Positions 23,175 to 32,935 of a stretch of DNA of 64,000 nt are shown one piece after another. The stretch lies in assembly GCA_017480225.1 (NCBI GenBank), contig JAFVBB010000015.1:1-64000 (forward strand), given 5' to 3'. The DNA comes from Bacteroidales bacterium. GTDB lineage: Bacteria > Bacteroidota > Bacteroidia > Bacteroidales > P3. The position numbers were made by a program, and so were the translations under genes. Position 1 is the first letter of the stretch, and each line of letters opens with the position of its first letter. The notes under the pieces were generated by a model, which was given only the letters and a program-made list of their open reading frames with translations, searched no databases and had not been told where the DNA came from.

Positions 23175-25208
23175 ATGTACAAACAAACAAGCAAAAGCAC
23201 AGCAGTGCGCTTCCGCCGGTTCTGCCGGGCGAAGTGGGCGGCCTACCGCTCGATGCACCGCGAGGTGACCATCGGCCGACTGGCAGCGCGCGTGGCCGAC
23301 CACAGCCTGGCCAAGGCTGGCACGGCAGCCACACTATGCCTGGCGCTGGCCGCGTCGCAGGCACAGGCGCAGACCCTCCGCGAGGGCGAGACACGCACAC
23401 TGGACGAGGTGCAGGTCACCATCCTGGCCGACACCCTGCTCGGCACCCCCGAGCCTGCGGCGGTTCTCACCGCAGACCAAATCAAGCAACACAACATTCA
23501 TTCCATCGCCTCACTGGCAGCCCTGCTGCCCGGCGTCGACGTGCGCACACGCGGCGTGGGCGACGCGCAGGCCGACCTCTCCATGCGCGGGGGCACCTTC
23601 GACCAGACGGCACTGCTGCTGGGCGGCATCGACCTGACCGACGCGCAGACCGGGCACCACACCCTCGACCTGCCGCTCGACCTCACCATGGTGCAGCGCG
23701 CCGAGCTCCTCTCGCCGGCCCAGATGATGGCACGCGGCATCGTGGCCTTCTGCGGGGCAGTGAACCTCGTGGCCGACGAGGAGCACACCAACCGCCTGCG
23801 GGCCGAGGCCAGCGGCGGCAGCCACGGCACCGCCAACGCCAGCCTGCTGGCCACTCGCACCGCAGGCCTGTGGAGCATCACCGCGGCGGCGGCCTACCAC
23901 CGCAGCGACGGCTACATGCAGAACACCGACTACCGCCACGGCAGCCTCTTCCTGCAGGCCTCGCGCCACAGCGACAACGACGACCTGCACCTGCAGCTGG
24001 GCGGCCAGGCGAAGCAGTTCGGCGGCCAAGCCTTCTACAGCACCACCTACCCCGACCAGTTCGAGGCCACCCGCACCCTCGTGGCCTCGGCCTCCGACCT
24101 GCACCGCTTCGGCGCCCTGCGGCTGGAGACCTCGGCCTACGGACGGCTGCACACCGACCGCTTCGAGCTCTTCCGTGAGGGGCGCGTCGCGGCTCCCGCA
24201 TGGTACACCGGCCACAACCACCATCTGGGCAGCCTGGCAGGCCTGCGCACCCGCGCCGTGGTGCCGCTGCCCTGCGGCGAGCTGGTGGCCGGAGCCGCGC
24301 TGCGGCGCGAGGGAATACGCAGCAACGTGCTTGGCCACAATGACTCCACGCTGCCCGAGCCCTTCACCAAGAGCGACTGGCGCACCTCGGCCACCCTCTT
24401 CGCCGGGTGGCACTACGCCGACCGCCGGTGGAACGTGCAGGCCGTGGGGCTGGGCCAATACAACTCGCGCTTCGGAGCCGACTACGGCCTGGCCGCCGAC
24501 GCCGAGCGTGTGCTGGCAGGCGCCGGCGCCACAGGCCGTCCGCTCACGCTGCGCCTCTCGGCGGCGCGCACCTTCCGCCTGCCCACATTCACCGACCTCT
24601 ACTACCAGTCGGCCAACCAGCGCGCCAACCCAGCGCTTGAGGCCGAGCACAGCGCCACCCTCGACCTGGCGCTGCGCGGCGGCACACGCCACACGCTCCT
24701 CAGCCTGGACCTCTTCTACCGCGCCGGACGCGACATAATAGACTGGTGCCGACGCGCCAGCGAGGACATCTGGTACTCGATGAACCACACCGAGGTCGAC
24801 GCCCTCGGCTTCGACGCCGGAGCCACCCTGCAGCTGCCGCACGCAAGCATAGGCCTGTCGTGGTCGTTCTGCCACGTGGCGCAGGACGCGGGCGAATGGA
24901 TCAGCGGTTCGGCCCTTGACTACCTGCGCCACCGCGCCGCGCTGCGCGCCGAGTGGAGGCCGCTGCCGAGGCTGGCGCTGCGCGCCGGGCTGGTCTACCG
25001 CCAGCGCGAGGGCGAGTGGGTCGACGCCGACGGCACGGTGCAGGCCTACGGCACCGCTCTGCTGGCCGACGCCGGAGTGGAGTACAGGCTGGGCAGCACC
25101 ACCCTCTTCGCCGAGGGCAACAACCTGCTGGGGGCTGAATACCGCGACCATGGGGGCGTGCCCATGCCAGGCCGCACCGTGCTCGCCGGTATCCGGGTCG
25201 GCTTCTGA
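23175..25208 (+). CDS. TonB-dependent outer-membrane receptor, BtuB-like
   Basis: A 677-residue receptor with plug (about 75-190, ILADTLLG ... LPGVDVRTRG ... MRGGTFDQTALLLGGI) and a 22-strand barrel ending in aromatic GIRVGF. The first 40 residues (FRRFCRAKWAAYRSMHREVTIG) precede a hydrophobic signal segment and resemble the extended signal peptide found on a subset of Bacteroidales receptors. Length fits vitamin B12 or small chelate receptors rather than SusC. No cobalamin riboswitch was seen in the 30-base gap behind queG. Repeat copy 4 follows 26 bases after its stop. Ligand is inferred only. Confidence 0.85.
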   Translation: MYKQTSKSTAVRFRRFCRAKWAAYRSMHREVTIGRLAARVADHSLAKAGTAATLCLALAASQAQAQTLREGETRTLDEVQVTILADTLLGTPEPAAVLTADQIKQHNIHSIASLAALLPGVDVRTRGVGDAQADLSMRGGTFDQTALLLGGIDLTDAQTGHHTLDLPLDLTMVQRAELLSPAQMMARGIVAFCGAVNLVADEEHTNRLRAEASGGSHGTANASLLATRTAGLWSITAAAAYHRSDGYMQNTDYRHGSLFLQASRHSDNDDLHLQLGGQAKQFGGQAFYSTTYPDQFEATRTLVASASDLHRFGALRLETSAYGRLHTDRFELFREGRVAAPAWYTGHNHHLGSLAGLRTRAVVPLPCGELVAGAALRREGIRSNVLGHNDSTLPEPFTKSDWRTSATLFAGWHYADRRWNVQAVGLGQYNSRFGADYGLAADAERVLAGAGATGRPLTLRLSAARTFRLPTFTDLYYQSANQRANPALEAEHSATLDLALRGGTRHTLLSLDLFYRAGRDIIDWCRRASEDIWYSMNHTEVDALGFDAGATLQLPHASIGLSWSFCHVAQDAGEWISGSALDYLRHRAALRAEWRPLPRLALRAGLVYRQREGEWVDADGTVQAYGTALLADAGVEYRLGSTTLFAEGNNLLGAEYRDHGGVPMPGRTVLAGIRVGF

Positions 25209-25234
25209 CCCCAAACAACGGCTTCCCGCGCCGC

Positions 25235-25347
25235 CAAGACCGTCTGTTTTCCGATTGATGTCCGATTGTTCTTCGATTGTTCTTCGATACAAAATCGAAG
25301 AACAATCGGAGAACAATCGAAGAACAATCGAAGAACAGACGGTCTTG
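25235..25347. repeat. 11-bp-module hairpin element, copy 4
   Basis: The 103-bp core (25240-25342) has four modules per arm around acaaa; perfect matches CAAGACCGTCTG and CAGACGGTCTTG extend it on both sides. The second left module is TGATGTCCGAT, as in copies 1 and 5. It is followed by the flank TGATATTGCCTTGACACC. It begins 26 bases past the receptor gene stop. Confidence 0.95.
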
Positions 25348-25369
25348 ATATTGCCTTGACACCATTTCA

Positions 25370-25393
25370 TGCTGATTGTCAACATTATACAAC
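25370..25393 (+). repeat. distal module beside repeat copy 4
   Basis: Begins GCTGATTGTCAACATTATAC, a relative of the module beside copies 3 and 5. It is 22 bases beyond the end of the extended hairpin. The rest of the gap to sppA (25394-25532) shows no clear promoter. Confidence 0.5.
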
Positions 25394-25532
25394 AAATATA
25401 ATTTACAACAACCTATATATCAAGGCATTAAAACAGCATCCGACCCCAATTCCTGAGCCAACGCGGGCAGGCACAATAAACCGGCACGAGCGGCGTTGTT
25501 AGGGCTGGAAATCAACAAAACAAACCAACTAT

Positions 25533-27347
25533 ATGAGCGAAAAGAAACCGTTATCGTTTGGAGCCACCCTGCTGGCATCGGCGCTGGGAGTGGTGGCGGT
25601 GTCGGTGGTGACCGGCATTGTGATGCTGATAGTAATGATTGGCACCGTGGCCTCGTTGAGCAAGCTCGACAAGAAGGAGGCCGCCGCCACGAAGCCGCAG
25701 TCGGTGCTCGACGTCGACCTGGGCCGCATTGCCGGCGACCGCACCCCCGGCGGCCTGGAGCAGTCGCTCGGCGACGGCAAAACGGTGGGCTTGGTCGATG
25801 CCTGCCGTGCCATACGCGAGGCGGCGGGCGACGCGCGCGTGGTGGCGCTCCGGGTGACCGACCCCGGCACGTCAACCCTCTCGTGGGGCTCGCTCACCGA
25901 GCTGCGCGACGCTATCGAGGAGTTCCGCCAAAGCGGCAAGCCGGTGGTGAGCTTCGCCACGATGCACTCGCAGGGGGGATACTACCTCTGCTCGGCAGCC
26001 GACATGGTGTGCCTGCACCCGAGCGGCATGGTCGACTTCAGGGGCATGGGGGCACAGGTGATGTACTACAAGGACATGCTCGACAAGCTGGGGGTGGAGA
26101 TGCAGCTCATACGTCCGGAAAGCTGCACCTACAAGAGCGCTGGCGAGGTGTACACGATGAACCACATGAGCCCCGACAACCGCGAGCAGATACGCGCCTA
26201 CATAGGCAGCATCTGGCGCACAGCCACGGCTCGCATTGCAGCCTCGCGCGGGCTGACCGTGGAGCGGCTCAACGCCACGGCCGACGCCCTGGAGGGCTGC
26301 ATGGCCGGCGACGCGCTGCGTGCCGGGCTGGTCGACACGCTGTGCTTCGAGACCGACGTGCACCAGCTGCTGCGCGAGCGGCACGGCGGGAGCCAGCTGC
26401 TGCCGCTGGGGCAGTATGCCTCCGCCACGAAGCACAACCCCGCAGGCACCCGCGACCGCATAGCGGTGATCTACGCCGAGGGCAACGTGGTCGACGGCTC
26501 GTCGCGCGGCTTCGCCGACGGCGTCTACGGCGACGACATCGTCAAGGCCCTGCGCCAGGCGTCGGACAACGACCGTGTGAAGGCAATAGTGCTGCGCGTC
26601 AACTCGCCCGGAGGGCAGGCCACAGCCAGCGAGGCCATGACCAACGCCGTGCGCCAGGCCCGCGAGAAGAAGCCCGTGGTGGTGAGCATGGGCGACCTGG
26701 CCGCCTCGGCCGGCTACGAGATCTCGTGCCTGGCCGACTGCATTGTGGCGCAGCCAACCACCGTCACCGGCTCCATCGGCGTGTTCGGCACCGTGCCCAG
26801 CGCCGAGAAGTTGCTCGGCAAGAAACTGGGGCTCAACATCGACACCGTGCTGACCAACCGCAACGCGGCCTCGATGACGATGACCAGCCGCCTGTCGCCC
26901 GCCGCCCGGGCCATGATGGAGCGCAACGTGGAGGACTTCTACCGCGTGTTCCTCAGTCGCGTGGCCGAGGGCCGGCACATGACCGTAGACGAGGTGCACA
27001 AGATAGCCCGCGGGCGTGTGTGGACCGGAGCCGACGCGGTGGGCATCGGGCTTGTCGACACGCTGGGCGGCATCGACCTGGCCCTGCGCATCGCGGCCGC
27101 GAAGGCAGGCTTGGAAAGCTACGGCGTGACCGAATACCCGCTTGAGAAAGACACTTGGACGCAGCTGTCGGAGCTGCTGGGCGGCGGCGCTGCCGACACC
27201 GACCTGCGGCTGGCCGACAAGGCGCGACTGGCGCTCGGGGTGCGCTCGCTGCCAGCCCCGCTCACGCAGACCGAGCTCGACCTGCGCTACGCGGCCACGT
27301 CGGAAGGGCTGCAAGCCAGGCTGCCTTTCGTGGTGCTGGGCATGTAG
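25533..27347 (+). CDS. sppA: signal peptide peptidase SppA, 67-kDa type
   Basis: A 604-residue membrane-anchored serine protease with tandem peptidase domains, as in E. coli SppA. One transmembrane helix spans about 16-42. The general-base lysine is in the N-terminal half (TYKSAGEVY) and the nucleophile serine in the C-terminal half (GDLAASAGYEIS), matching the Ser/Lys dyad of the long form. It degrades signal peptides left in the membrane. It ends seven bases from the convergent glycosyltransferase gene with no terminator stem between. Confidence 0.94.
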   Translation: MSEKKPLSFGATLLASALGVVAVSVVTGIVMLIVMIGTVASLSKLDKKEAAATKPQSVLDVDLGRIAGDRTPGGLEQSLGDGKTVGLVDACRAIREAAGDARVVALRVTDPGTSTLSWGSLTELRDAIEEFRQSGKPVVSFATMHSQGGYYLCSAADMVCLHPSGMVDFRGMGAQVMYYKDMLDKLGVEMQLIRPESCTYKSAGEVYTMNHMSPDNREQIRAYIGSIWRTATARIAASRGLTVERLNATADALEGCMAGDALRAGLVDTLCFETDVHQLLRERHGGSQLLPLGQYASATKHNPAGTRDRIAVIYAEGNVVDGSSRGFADGVYGDDIVKALRQASDNDRVKAIVLRVNSPGGQATASEAMTNAVRQAREKKPVVVSMGDLAASAGYEISCLADCIVAQPTTVTGSIGVFGTVPSAEKLLGKKLGLNIDTVLTNRNAASMTMTSRLSPAARAMMERNVEDFYRVFLSRVAEGRHMTVDEVHKIARGRVWTGADAVGIGLVDTLGGIDLALRIAAAKAGLESYGVTEYPLEKDTWTQLSELLGGGAADTDLRLADKARLALGVRSLPAPLTQTELDLRYAATSEGLQARLPFVVLGM

Positions 27348-27354
27348 CAAAAGC

Positions 27355-28926
27355 CTATTGGGCGAAGAAACTGTCGGCGGTGGCGTGCAATGCGCTGTCG
27401 CCGACTTCGCATAAGGAGAGCTCGCCGTCGCCGCCCAGCCTGCGAAGGCGGGGCAGGATGTACTGCGCCGAGTCGAACTCGCGCCGGTAAATCTCGTCCT
27501 CGACAATGATGTAGTCGAAGTCGAAGCCCAGCGCGTGGGCCACCACGCTGCTGTCGTTCCACATGACGGCATAGCCTTCGCGGTCCATCATGCAGAAGGG
27601 CAGGTTTTGCGGGTAGCTGAAGAGGGTCATCAACCGGGCGTCGCCATCCACGCCAAGCCCGGCGAGCATGGCGTTGGCCTGCTTGTAGCGTATGGCCGTC
27701 TGCAGTGCGTCGAGCCCCTCGGTGCGCCGCCACTGCTGGCTGCGCATCGCGCCGGAGGCCATGAACACCGCCATCACAGCCACCGCGACCCACTGTGCCA
27801 TGCGCGCCGACCTCCGCTCCGCCCGTGGCAAGGCGGCCAGCATGAGCACCAGCAGCAAGGCCAGCGGCACAAAAAGGCTGTCGAGGAAATAGTAGTCATG
27901 GTCGTGGTACTGGCGCATCATGGCCACGGCGAACATGGCCTCACCCACAGCCAGCACCGCAAGCAGCCACCAGGGCGAGGTGCCCTGCCCCACCCTGCGG
28001 ACACGCCGCATGGCGGCCGTGACGGCCAGCGCCACCGCGAGCAGGGCGAAGAGCCAGTGCTGCAGCCGCCCGAAGTACTGGAACCACCAGCGCTGGTGCA
28101 CGTAACGGAAGATGTCCATCGCCTCGCCGGCCGAGCGGGCGGGCAAAAGGCTGCCGAGGAACATCGAGCCGTGGGTTGCCCGCAGGTGCGCACTCCACAC
28201 CTGCCAGACGGCAAAAACCAGCGCACCGGCAGCGAAGGGCAGCCACGAGCTTTTTAGCGTTGCCTCGCGCCTAATCACCCTCAACAGCTGGAACGCGGCC
28301 ACAGCCACCCACAGCACAGCCAGCGAGGTGCGCTGCATGGTGGCCAGCGTGAGCAGCAGCACGCTGGCGGCAAGCGCCGACGACGACCGCCGCTGCACAT
28401 GCAGAGTGTAGGCCAGCCCGGCACACATGGCAAGGGCGAGCGAGGGCGCGGTGGGCAGGAATCCGCCGGCGTAGTAGGCAAAGGCGGGCGACGTGGCTAC
28501 AACGGCGGCGGCAAGCAGCGAGCGCGCCCGCGAGCGGGTAAGCAGCCACGCCATCAGGTAGAACGCCCACAGTCCCACTATGACCACGGCAAGCGTCATG
28601 CCTCTGAACACCCAGGCCTTGCGGCATCCGGTGACGGCCATGACCAAGGCCACCAGATAATGGTGCAGGGGCAGGTCGCAAGCCGTCACCAACGACGGCT
28701 CAGTGATGAAGTCGAACTGCTGCTTGTTGTAAATGAGGGTCTGTGGATGCAGCGGATCCAGGCCGTTGTGCAGGAAGCCCAGCGCAAGCGAGTAGTTGTC
28801 GGCCTGCGCCCACCCGTGTATGTAGGCCGGTGGCTCGCCCAGGTGCTTACCGTTGAGCACAAGGCAGATGGCCGCAATGGCCAGCATGGCCGGCAGGTGG
28901 CGTCGAAGATGCCGCGCTGCAGTCAT
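27355..28926 (-). CDS. multi-pass membrane glycosyltransferase-like protein
   Basis: A 523-residue protein with about ten to twelve transmembrane helices. The first extracytoplasmic loop holds GWAQADNYSLALGFLHNG, similar in position to the acidic catalytic loop of GT39/ArnT-type polyprenyl-phosphate-sugar transferases. A soluble C-terminal part of about 130 residues follows the helices. Acceptor and sugar are unknown. It starts with a four-base ATGA overlap with the xylB stop, so it is cotranscribed with the xylose genes although no functional link is evident. Confidence 0.65.
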   Translation of the reverse strand: MTAARHLRRHLPAMLAIAAICLVLNGKHLGEPPAYIHGWAQADNYSLALGFLHNGLDPLHPQTLIYNKQQFDFITEPSLVTACDLPLHHYLVALVMAVTGCRKAWVFRGMTLAVVIVGLWAFYLMAWLLTRSRARSLLAAAVVATSPAFAYYAGGFLPTAPSLALAMCAGLAYTLHVQRRSSSALAASVLLLTLATMQRTSLAVLWVAVAAFQLLRVIRREATLKSSWLPFAAGALVFAVWQVWSAHLRATHGSMFLGSLLPARSAGEAMDIFRYVHQRWWFQYFGRLQHWLFALLAVALAVTAAMRRVRRVGQGTSPWWLLAVLAVGEAMFAVAMMRQYHDHDYYFLDSLFVPLALLLVLMLAALPRAERRSARMAQWVAVAVMAVFMASGAMRSQQWRRTEGLDALQTAIRYKQANAMLAGLGVDGDARLMTLFSYPQNLPFCMMDREGYAVMWNDSSVVAHALGFDFDYIIVEDEIYRREFDSAQYILPRLRRLGGDGELSLCEVGDSALHATADSFFAQ

Positions 28927-30419
28927 AGGCAGGCTTCGGACTCCTGCTCCACACGCCGCTTCCAGCGCTCATAGGCCTCGCGGCAGGGCTCCACGGCCTC
29001 CGGCAGGGGTTCCTCCACAGACACCTGCCTCAACGACGCGAAAGCCTCGCCCGCCGAGCTGTAGATGCCGGCGCCAAGACCCGCGCCACGGGCAGCCCCC
29101 ACTGCGCCGTCGGTGTCGTAGAGCTCAACAGTCGCGCCGCTGGTGGCGGCCAGCACAGAGCGGAACACTGGCGACAGGAACAGGTTCGCGCGGCCTGCAT
29201 GGATGCTCTCAATGCGCATACCCAGTCCCTGCATGACCTCCATGCCAAGACAGAGCGAGAAAGCCACGCCCTCCTGCGAGGCCCGCAGCAGGTGGGCTTG
29301 CGAGTGACGGTTGAAGTCCAAGCCATGCACAGAGCAACCGACGGTGCGGTTCTCCAGCACACGCTCGGCGCCGTTGCCGAAAGGCACCACCACCAGCCCC
29401 TCGCTGCCAGCGGGCACACTGGCAGCCAACTGGTTCATATCATCGTATGTCGGGCCTTTGGCCACGTTGCGCCGCAGCCACGAGTTGAGTATACCGCAGC
29501 CGCCAACACAGTGCATCACCCCCAGCCTTGGGGCGGAGGGAGTGTGGTTGACGTGCAGGAAAGTGTTCACGCGCGACAGCGGGTCGCGCACCACGCCGCC
29601 AGCGATGCCGTAAACCACCCCCGAGGTGCCTGCCGTGGAAGCCACCTCACCAGGTTCGAGCACCGCAAGCGAGAGGGCGTTGTTAGGCTGGTCACCTGCG
29701 CGATAGGTGACCGGCGTGCCGGGCTTCAGACCCAGCTCGGCAGCAGCCCCGGCGGTGAGCACGCCCTGCTCGCCGAAGGTAGGCACCAGCGGTGGCAGCA
29801 GACCAGGGTCGAAACCATAGTGACTCATCAGGAAACCGGCGGGCGCCTCCTCGCGGTAGTCCCACAAGGTCATCTCGCTCAAGCCACATGCCGTGGTGGC
29901 AGCGACGCCGGTGAGGCGCAAGGCAAGATAGTCGCCGGGCAGCATGAAGTGGCGTATGCGCTCGTAGACACCGGGCTGGTTGGCCTTGACCCATGCCAGC
30001 TTGGCTGCGGTGAAGTTGCCGGGCGAGCCCAGCAGGCGGTCGAGGCACAGAGCGCTGCCCAGTTCCCGCCACGCAGCCTCACCGAAAGGCACCGCGCGCG
30101 AGTCGCACCATATTATGGCGTCGCGCACAGGCTGCATGGCTGCGTCGAGGCACACAAGGCCGTGCATCTGGTAGCTGATGCCGATGGCCGACACGTCGGC
30201 AGCCCCGGCCCCGCAGGCTGCCATGGCCTCGGCCACAGCCATGCGGGTGTAGAGCCACCAGTCGTCGGGGCTCTGCTCGGCCCAACCTGGCCTGGGCGAG
30301 GCAATGGGCGCCTCGGTCTTGGGATAGTGGGCCGAGGCGGCGCAGCGTCCGTCGTCGGCATCAACCAAGGCCACCTTCACGCTGCTGCTGCCGAGGTCTA
30401 TGCCAAGCAGGTAACCCAT
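28923..30419 (-). CDS. xylB: xylulokinase
   Basis: A 498-residue FGGY-family sugar kinase that phosphorylates D-xylulose. N-terminal LLGIDLGSSSVKVALVD is the ATP-binding motif; SYQMHGLVCLD and GDYLALRLTG match xylulokinases; GAARGAGLGAGIYSS is the C-terminal FGGY signature region. An upstream in-frame ATG at 30455 would overlap xylA by 34 bases; the start at 30419 leaves two bases and fits the family. Immediately preceding xylA confirms the substrate. Confidence 0.94.
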   Translation of the reverse strand: MGYLLGIDLGSSSVKVALVDADDGRCAASAHYPKTEAPIASPRPGWAEQSPDDWWLYTRMAVAEAMAACGAGAADVSAIGISYQMHGLVCLDAAMQPVRDAIIWCDSRAVPFGEAAWRELGSALCLDRLLGSPGNFTAAKLAWVKANQPGVYERIRHFMLPGDYLALRLTGVAATTACGLSEMTLWDYREEAPAGFLMSHYGFDPGLLPPLVPTFGEQGVLTAGAAAELGLKPGTPVTYRAGDQPNNALSLAVLEPGEVASTAGTSGVVYGIAGGVVRDPLSRVNTFLHVNHTPSAPRLGVMHCVGGCGILNSWLRRNVAKGPTYDDMNQLAASVPAGSEGLVVVPFGNGAERVLENRTVGCSVHGLDFNRHSQAHLLRASQEGVAFSLCLGMEVMQGLGMRIESIHAGRANLFLSPVFRSVLAATSGATVELYDTDGAVGAARGAGLGAGIYSSAGEAFASLRQVSVEEPLPEAVEPCREAYERWKRRVEQESEACL

Positions 30420-30421
30420 GG

Positions 30422-31741
30422 CTAACGGGCGTAAAGGGCCACGAGGGTCTCGCACTTCTCCTGCTTGCCGCTGCGCATGGCTGGCTCACCCACTTGGCGG
30501 CCATACTCATACACCTGCTCAAGCGTCAGCTCACCGCGCTCGAACCGGCGTCCCATGCCGTCGTCGAATGAGGCGTAGCGGTCGCGCTTCATCTCGGCCA
30601 GCCCGCTGTGCTCCAGCAGGTCGGCGGCGCAGAGCAGGCCACGCGCCATGGCGTCCATGCCACTGATGTGGGCAATGAAGATGTCCTCCGGGTCGGTGCT
30701 GTTGCGGCGCAGCTTGGCGTCGAAGTTCACGCCGCCGGTGGTGAAACCGCCGCCACGGATGATCTCGAGCCATGCCTGCGTGAGCTCGTAGTTGTCGATG
30801 GGGAACTGGTCGGTGTCCCATCCGTTCTGGGCGTCGCCACGGTTGGCGTCGATGCTGCCCAGCATACCGGCGTCGACCGCGCAGGCCAGCTCGTGCTCGA
30901 AGGTGTGCCCGGCCAGGGTTGCGTGGTTGACCTCGATGTTCACCTTGAAGTCCTTGTCAAGGCCGTGGGCACGCAGGAAGCCTATCACCGTCTCGGTGTC
31001 GACGTCGTACTGGTGCTTCATGGGTTCCATGGGCTTGGGCTCGATGAGGAAAGTGCCGCCGAAGCCGTGCGAGCGGCCGTAGTCGCGCGCCAGGCGCAGC
31101 ATGGTGGCCAGGTGCTCCTTCTCGCGGCGCTGGTCGGTGTTGAGCAGGCTCATGTAGCCCTCGCGGCCACCCCAGAAGACGTAGTTCTCGCCGCCCAGCT
31201 TGATGGTGGCGTCAATGGCGGTCTTGATTTGCACAGCGGCGCGTGCCACGACATCGAAGTCGGGGTTGGTGGCCGCGCCGTTCATGTAGCGGCTGTGGCC
31301 GAACACATTGGCCGTGCCCCACAGGCAGCGTATCGCCGGGTGCAGCCTCATCTGCTCCAGCGCATAGTCGGTGATCAGCCCCATGCGCTCCTCGTATTCC
31401 TGCACCGTCGGGGCCTCCTCGACGAGGTCGACATCGTGGAAGCAGAAATAGTTGATGCCGAGCTTCTCCATCAGCTCGAAGCCGGCGTCCATCTTGTCGC
31501 GTGCGCGCTGCATGGGGTCGTCGGCGGTGTCCCACTGATAGCGGCGCGTCTGCCCGCCAAAGGGGTCGGCGCTTGCCTGTCCCAGCGTGTGCCACCACGC
31601 CATGGCGAAGCGCAGCCAGTCTTTCATGGCGCGACCCATCACCACGCGCTCCGGCTCGTAGTAGTGGAACGCCATGACGTTCCTGCTCTCTGTGCCCTCA
31701 AAGGCTATCTTGCCTATGCCTGGGAAATACTCTCTTGCCAT
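30422..31741 (-). CDS. xylA: xylose isomerase
   Basis: A 439-residue class II xylose isomerase converting D-xylose to D-xylulose with divalent metal. NYFCFHDVDL carries the catalytic histidine, and FLIEPKPMEPMKHQYD and VNIEVNHATLAGHTFEHE hold metal ligands. Full length compared with Bacteroides XylA. It lies 26 bases after fba and two before xylB. No xylose transporter or XylR-type regulator is adjacent. Confidence 0.97.
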   Translation of the reverse strand: MAREYFPGIGKIAFEGTESRNVMAFHYYEPERVVMGRAMKDWLRFAMAWWHTLGQASADPFGGQTRRYQWDTADDPMQRARDKMDAGFELMEKLGINYFCFHDVDLVEEAPTVQEYEERMGLITDYALEQMRLHPAIRCLWGTANVFGHSRYMNGAATNPDFDVVARAAVQIKTAIDATIKLGGENYVFWGGREGYMSLLNTDQRREKEHLATMLRLARDYGRSHGFGGTFLIEPKPMEPMKHQYDVDTETVIGFLRAHGLDKDFKVNIEVNHATLAGHTFEHELACAVDAGMLGSIDANRGDAQNGWDTDQFPIDNYELTQAWLEIIRGGGFTTGGVNFDAKLRRNSTDPEDIFIAHISGMDAMARGLLCAADLLEHSGLAEMKRDRYASFDDGMGRRFERGELTLEQVYEYGRQVGEPAMRSGKQEKCETLVALYAR

Positions 31742-31767
31742 ATTCCGGTAGTGTTGCTTGCCTATGG

Positions 31768-32766
31768 TTAAAGCTTGTTGTTGGAGCCAAGCACGTTGAC
31801 AATCTTGTGGACATACATGCGCCTCATGTTCTCACGCGCGGGCTTGAGATACTGGCGCGGGTCGAAGTGGTCGGGGTGCTCGGCCAGGTGCTTGCGCACG
31901 GCCGCAGTCATGGCCAGGCGGCTGTCGCTGTCTATGTTTATCTTGCACACGGCGCTGCGCGCGGCCTTGCGGAGCTGCTCCTCGGGTATGCCCACCGCCG
32001 CCTTGAGGGCGCCGCCGTAGGCGTTGATGGTGTCAACCTCGTCCTGGGGCACCGAGCTCGAGCCGTGAAGCACTATTGGGAATCCCGGCAGCTGCTTCTC
32101 TACCGCCTCCAGCACATCGAAGGCCAGTGGCGGCGGCAGCAGGCGACCCGTGGCGGGGTCGACGGTGCACTGCTCGGGCGTGAACTTGTAGGCGCCATGC
32201 GAGGTGCCGATGGAGATTGCCAGGCTGTCGCAGCCGGTCTTGGTGACGAAATCGACCACCTCCTCGGGCTTGGTGTAGTGGCTCTCGGCGGCGCTCACCT
32301 CGTCCTCCACACCGGCCAGCACGCCGAGCTCGCCCTCGACCGTGACGTCGAAGCGGTGGGCATACTCCACCACGCGGCGCGTCACGGCCACGTTCTCGTC
32401 GTAGGGCAGTGCCGAGCCGTCAATCATCACGCTGCTGAAGCCGCTGTCGATGCAGCTCTTGCAGGTCTCGAAGCTGTCGCCGTGGTCGAGGTGGAGCACT
32501 ATCTGCGGATTCTCGCAGCCCAGCTCCTTGGCGTAGGCCACGGCACCCTCGGCCATGTAGCGCAGCAGCGTGGCGTTGGCGTAGTCGCGCGCGCCACGGC
32601 TCACCTGCATGATCACCGGGCTCTTGGTCTCGACGGCAGCCTGCACAATGGCCTGCATCTGCTCCATGTTGTTGAAATTGAAGGCGGGTATGGCATAGCC
32701 CCCGCTCACAGCCTTGGCGAACATCTCGCGCGTGTTCACCAACCCTAAAGTCTTGTAGTCGACCAT
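31768..32766 (-). CDS. fba: class II fructose-bisphosphate aldolase
   Basis: A 332-residue zinc aldolase cleaving fructose 1,6-bisphosphate. The N-terminus AIPAFNFNNMEQMQAIVQAA, zinc site HLDHGDSFE, GTSHGAYKF and HGSSSVP are diagnostic. The open frame runs back to 32928, but MVDYKTLG at 32766 is the right start: it fits the family and lies 43 bases after a near-perfect promoter. First gene of an operon that continues into xylA and xylB, which joins a core glycolytic enzyme with pentose use. Confidence 0.95.
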   Translation of the reverse strand: MVDYKTLGLVNTREMFAKAVSGGYAIPAFNFNNMEQMQAIVQAAVETKSPVIMQVSRGARDYANATLLRYMAEGAVAYAKELGCENPQIVLHLDHGDSFETCKSCIDSGFSSVMIDGSALPYDENVAVTRRVVEYAHRFDVTVEGELGVLAGVEDEVSAAESHYTKPEEVVDFVTKTGCDSLAISIGTSHGAYKFTPEQCTVDPATGRLLPPPLAFDVLEAVEKQLPGFPIVLHGSSSVPQDEVDTINAYGGALKAAVGIPEEQLRKAARSAVCKINIDSDSRLAMTAAVRKHLAEHPDHFDPRQYLKPARENMRRMYVHKIVNVLGSNNKL

Positions 32767-32813
32767 CTTTGTATTGCGTTTTTCGTTATTTCCGGTTTGG
32801 TGCATCAAAAATG

Positions 32814-32845
32814 CAAAGATACTAACATTATCCCACGTGGCCAAA
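32814..32845 (-). promoter_or_regulatory. promoter of fba-xylAB
   Basis: On the minus strand TTTG, 20 bases, TATCTTTG, then CAT. Both boxes and spacing match consensus. The -33 region reads AAATTTGGCCA, like the tRNA promoters at 41355 and 46037. Confidence 0.88.
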
Positions 32846-32935
32846 TTTATTTTGGGCGCCACAAAGAGCACCTCAACCCGCCCCCGGAGGCAACCGACAG
32901 GAAGGCTCCCGGAGGCATCAGACGCCATTCATGGG

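Noticed and set aside
23511-25385. 624-codon open frame antisense to the TonB receptor
   Set aside because: A shadow of GC-rich codon bias in the real plus-strand gene; no signal, domain or promoter.
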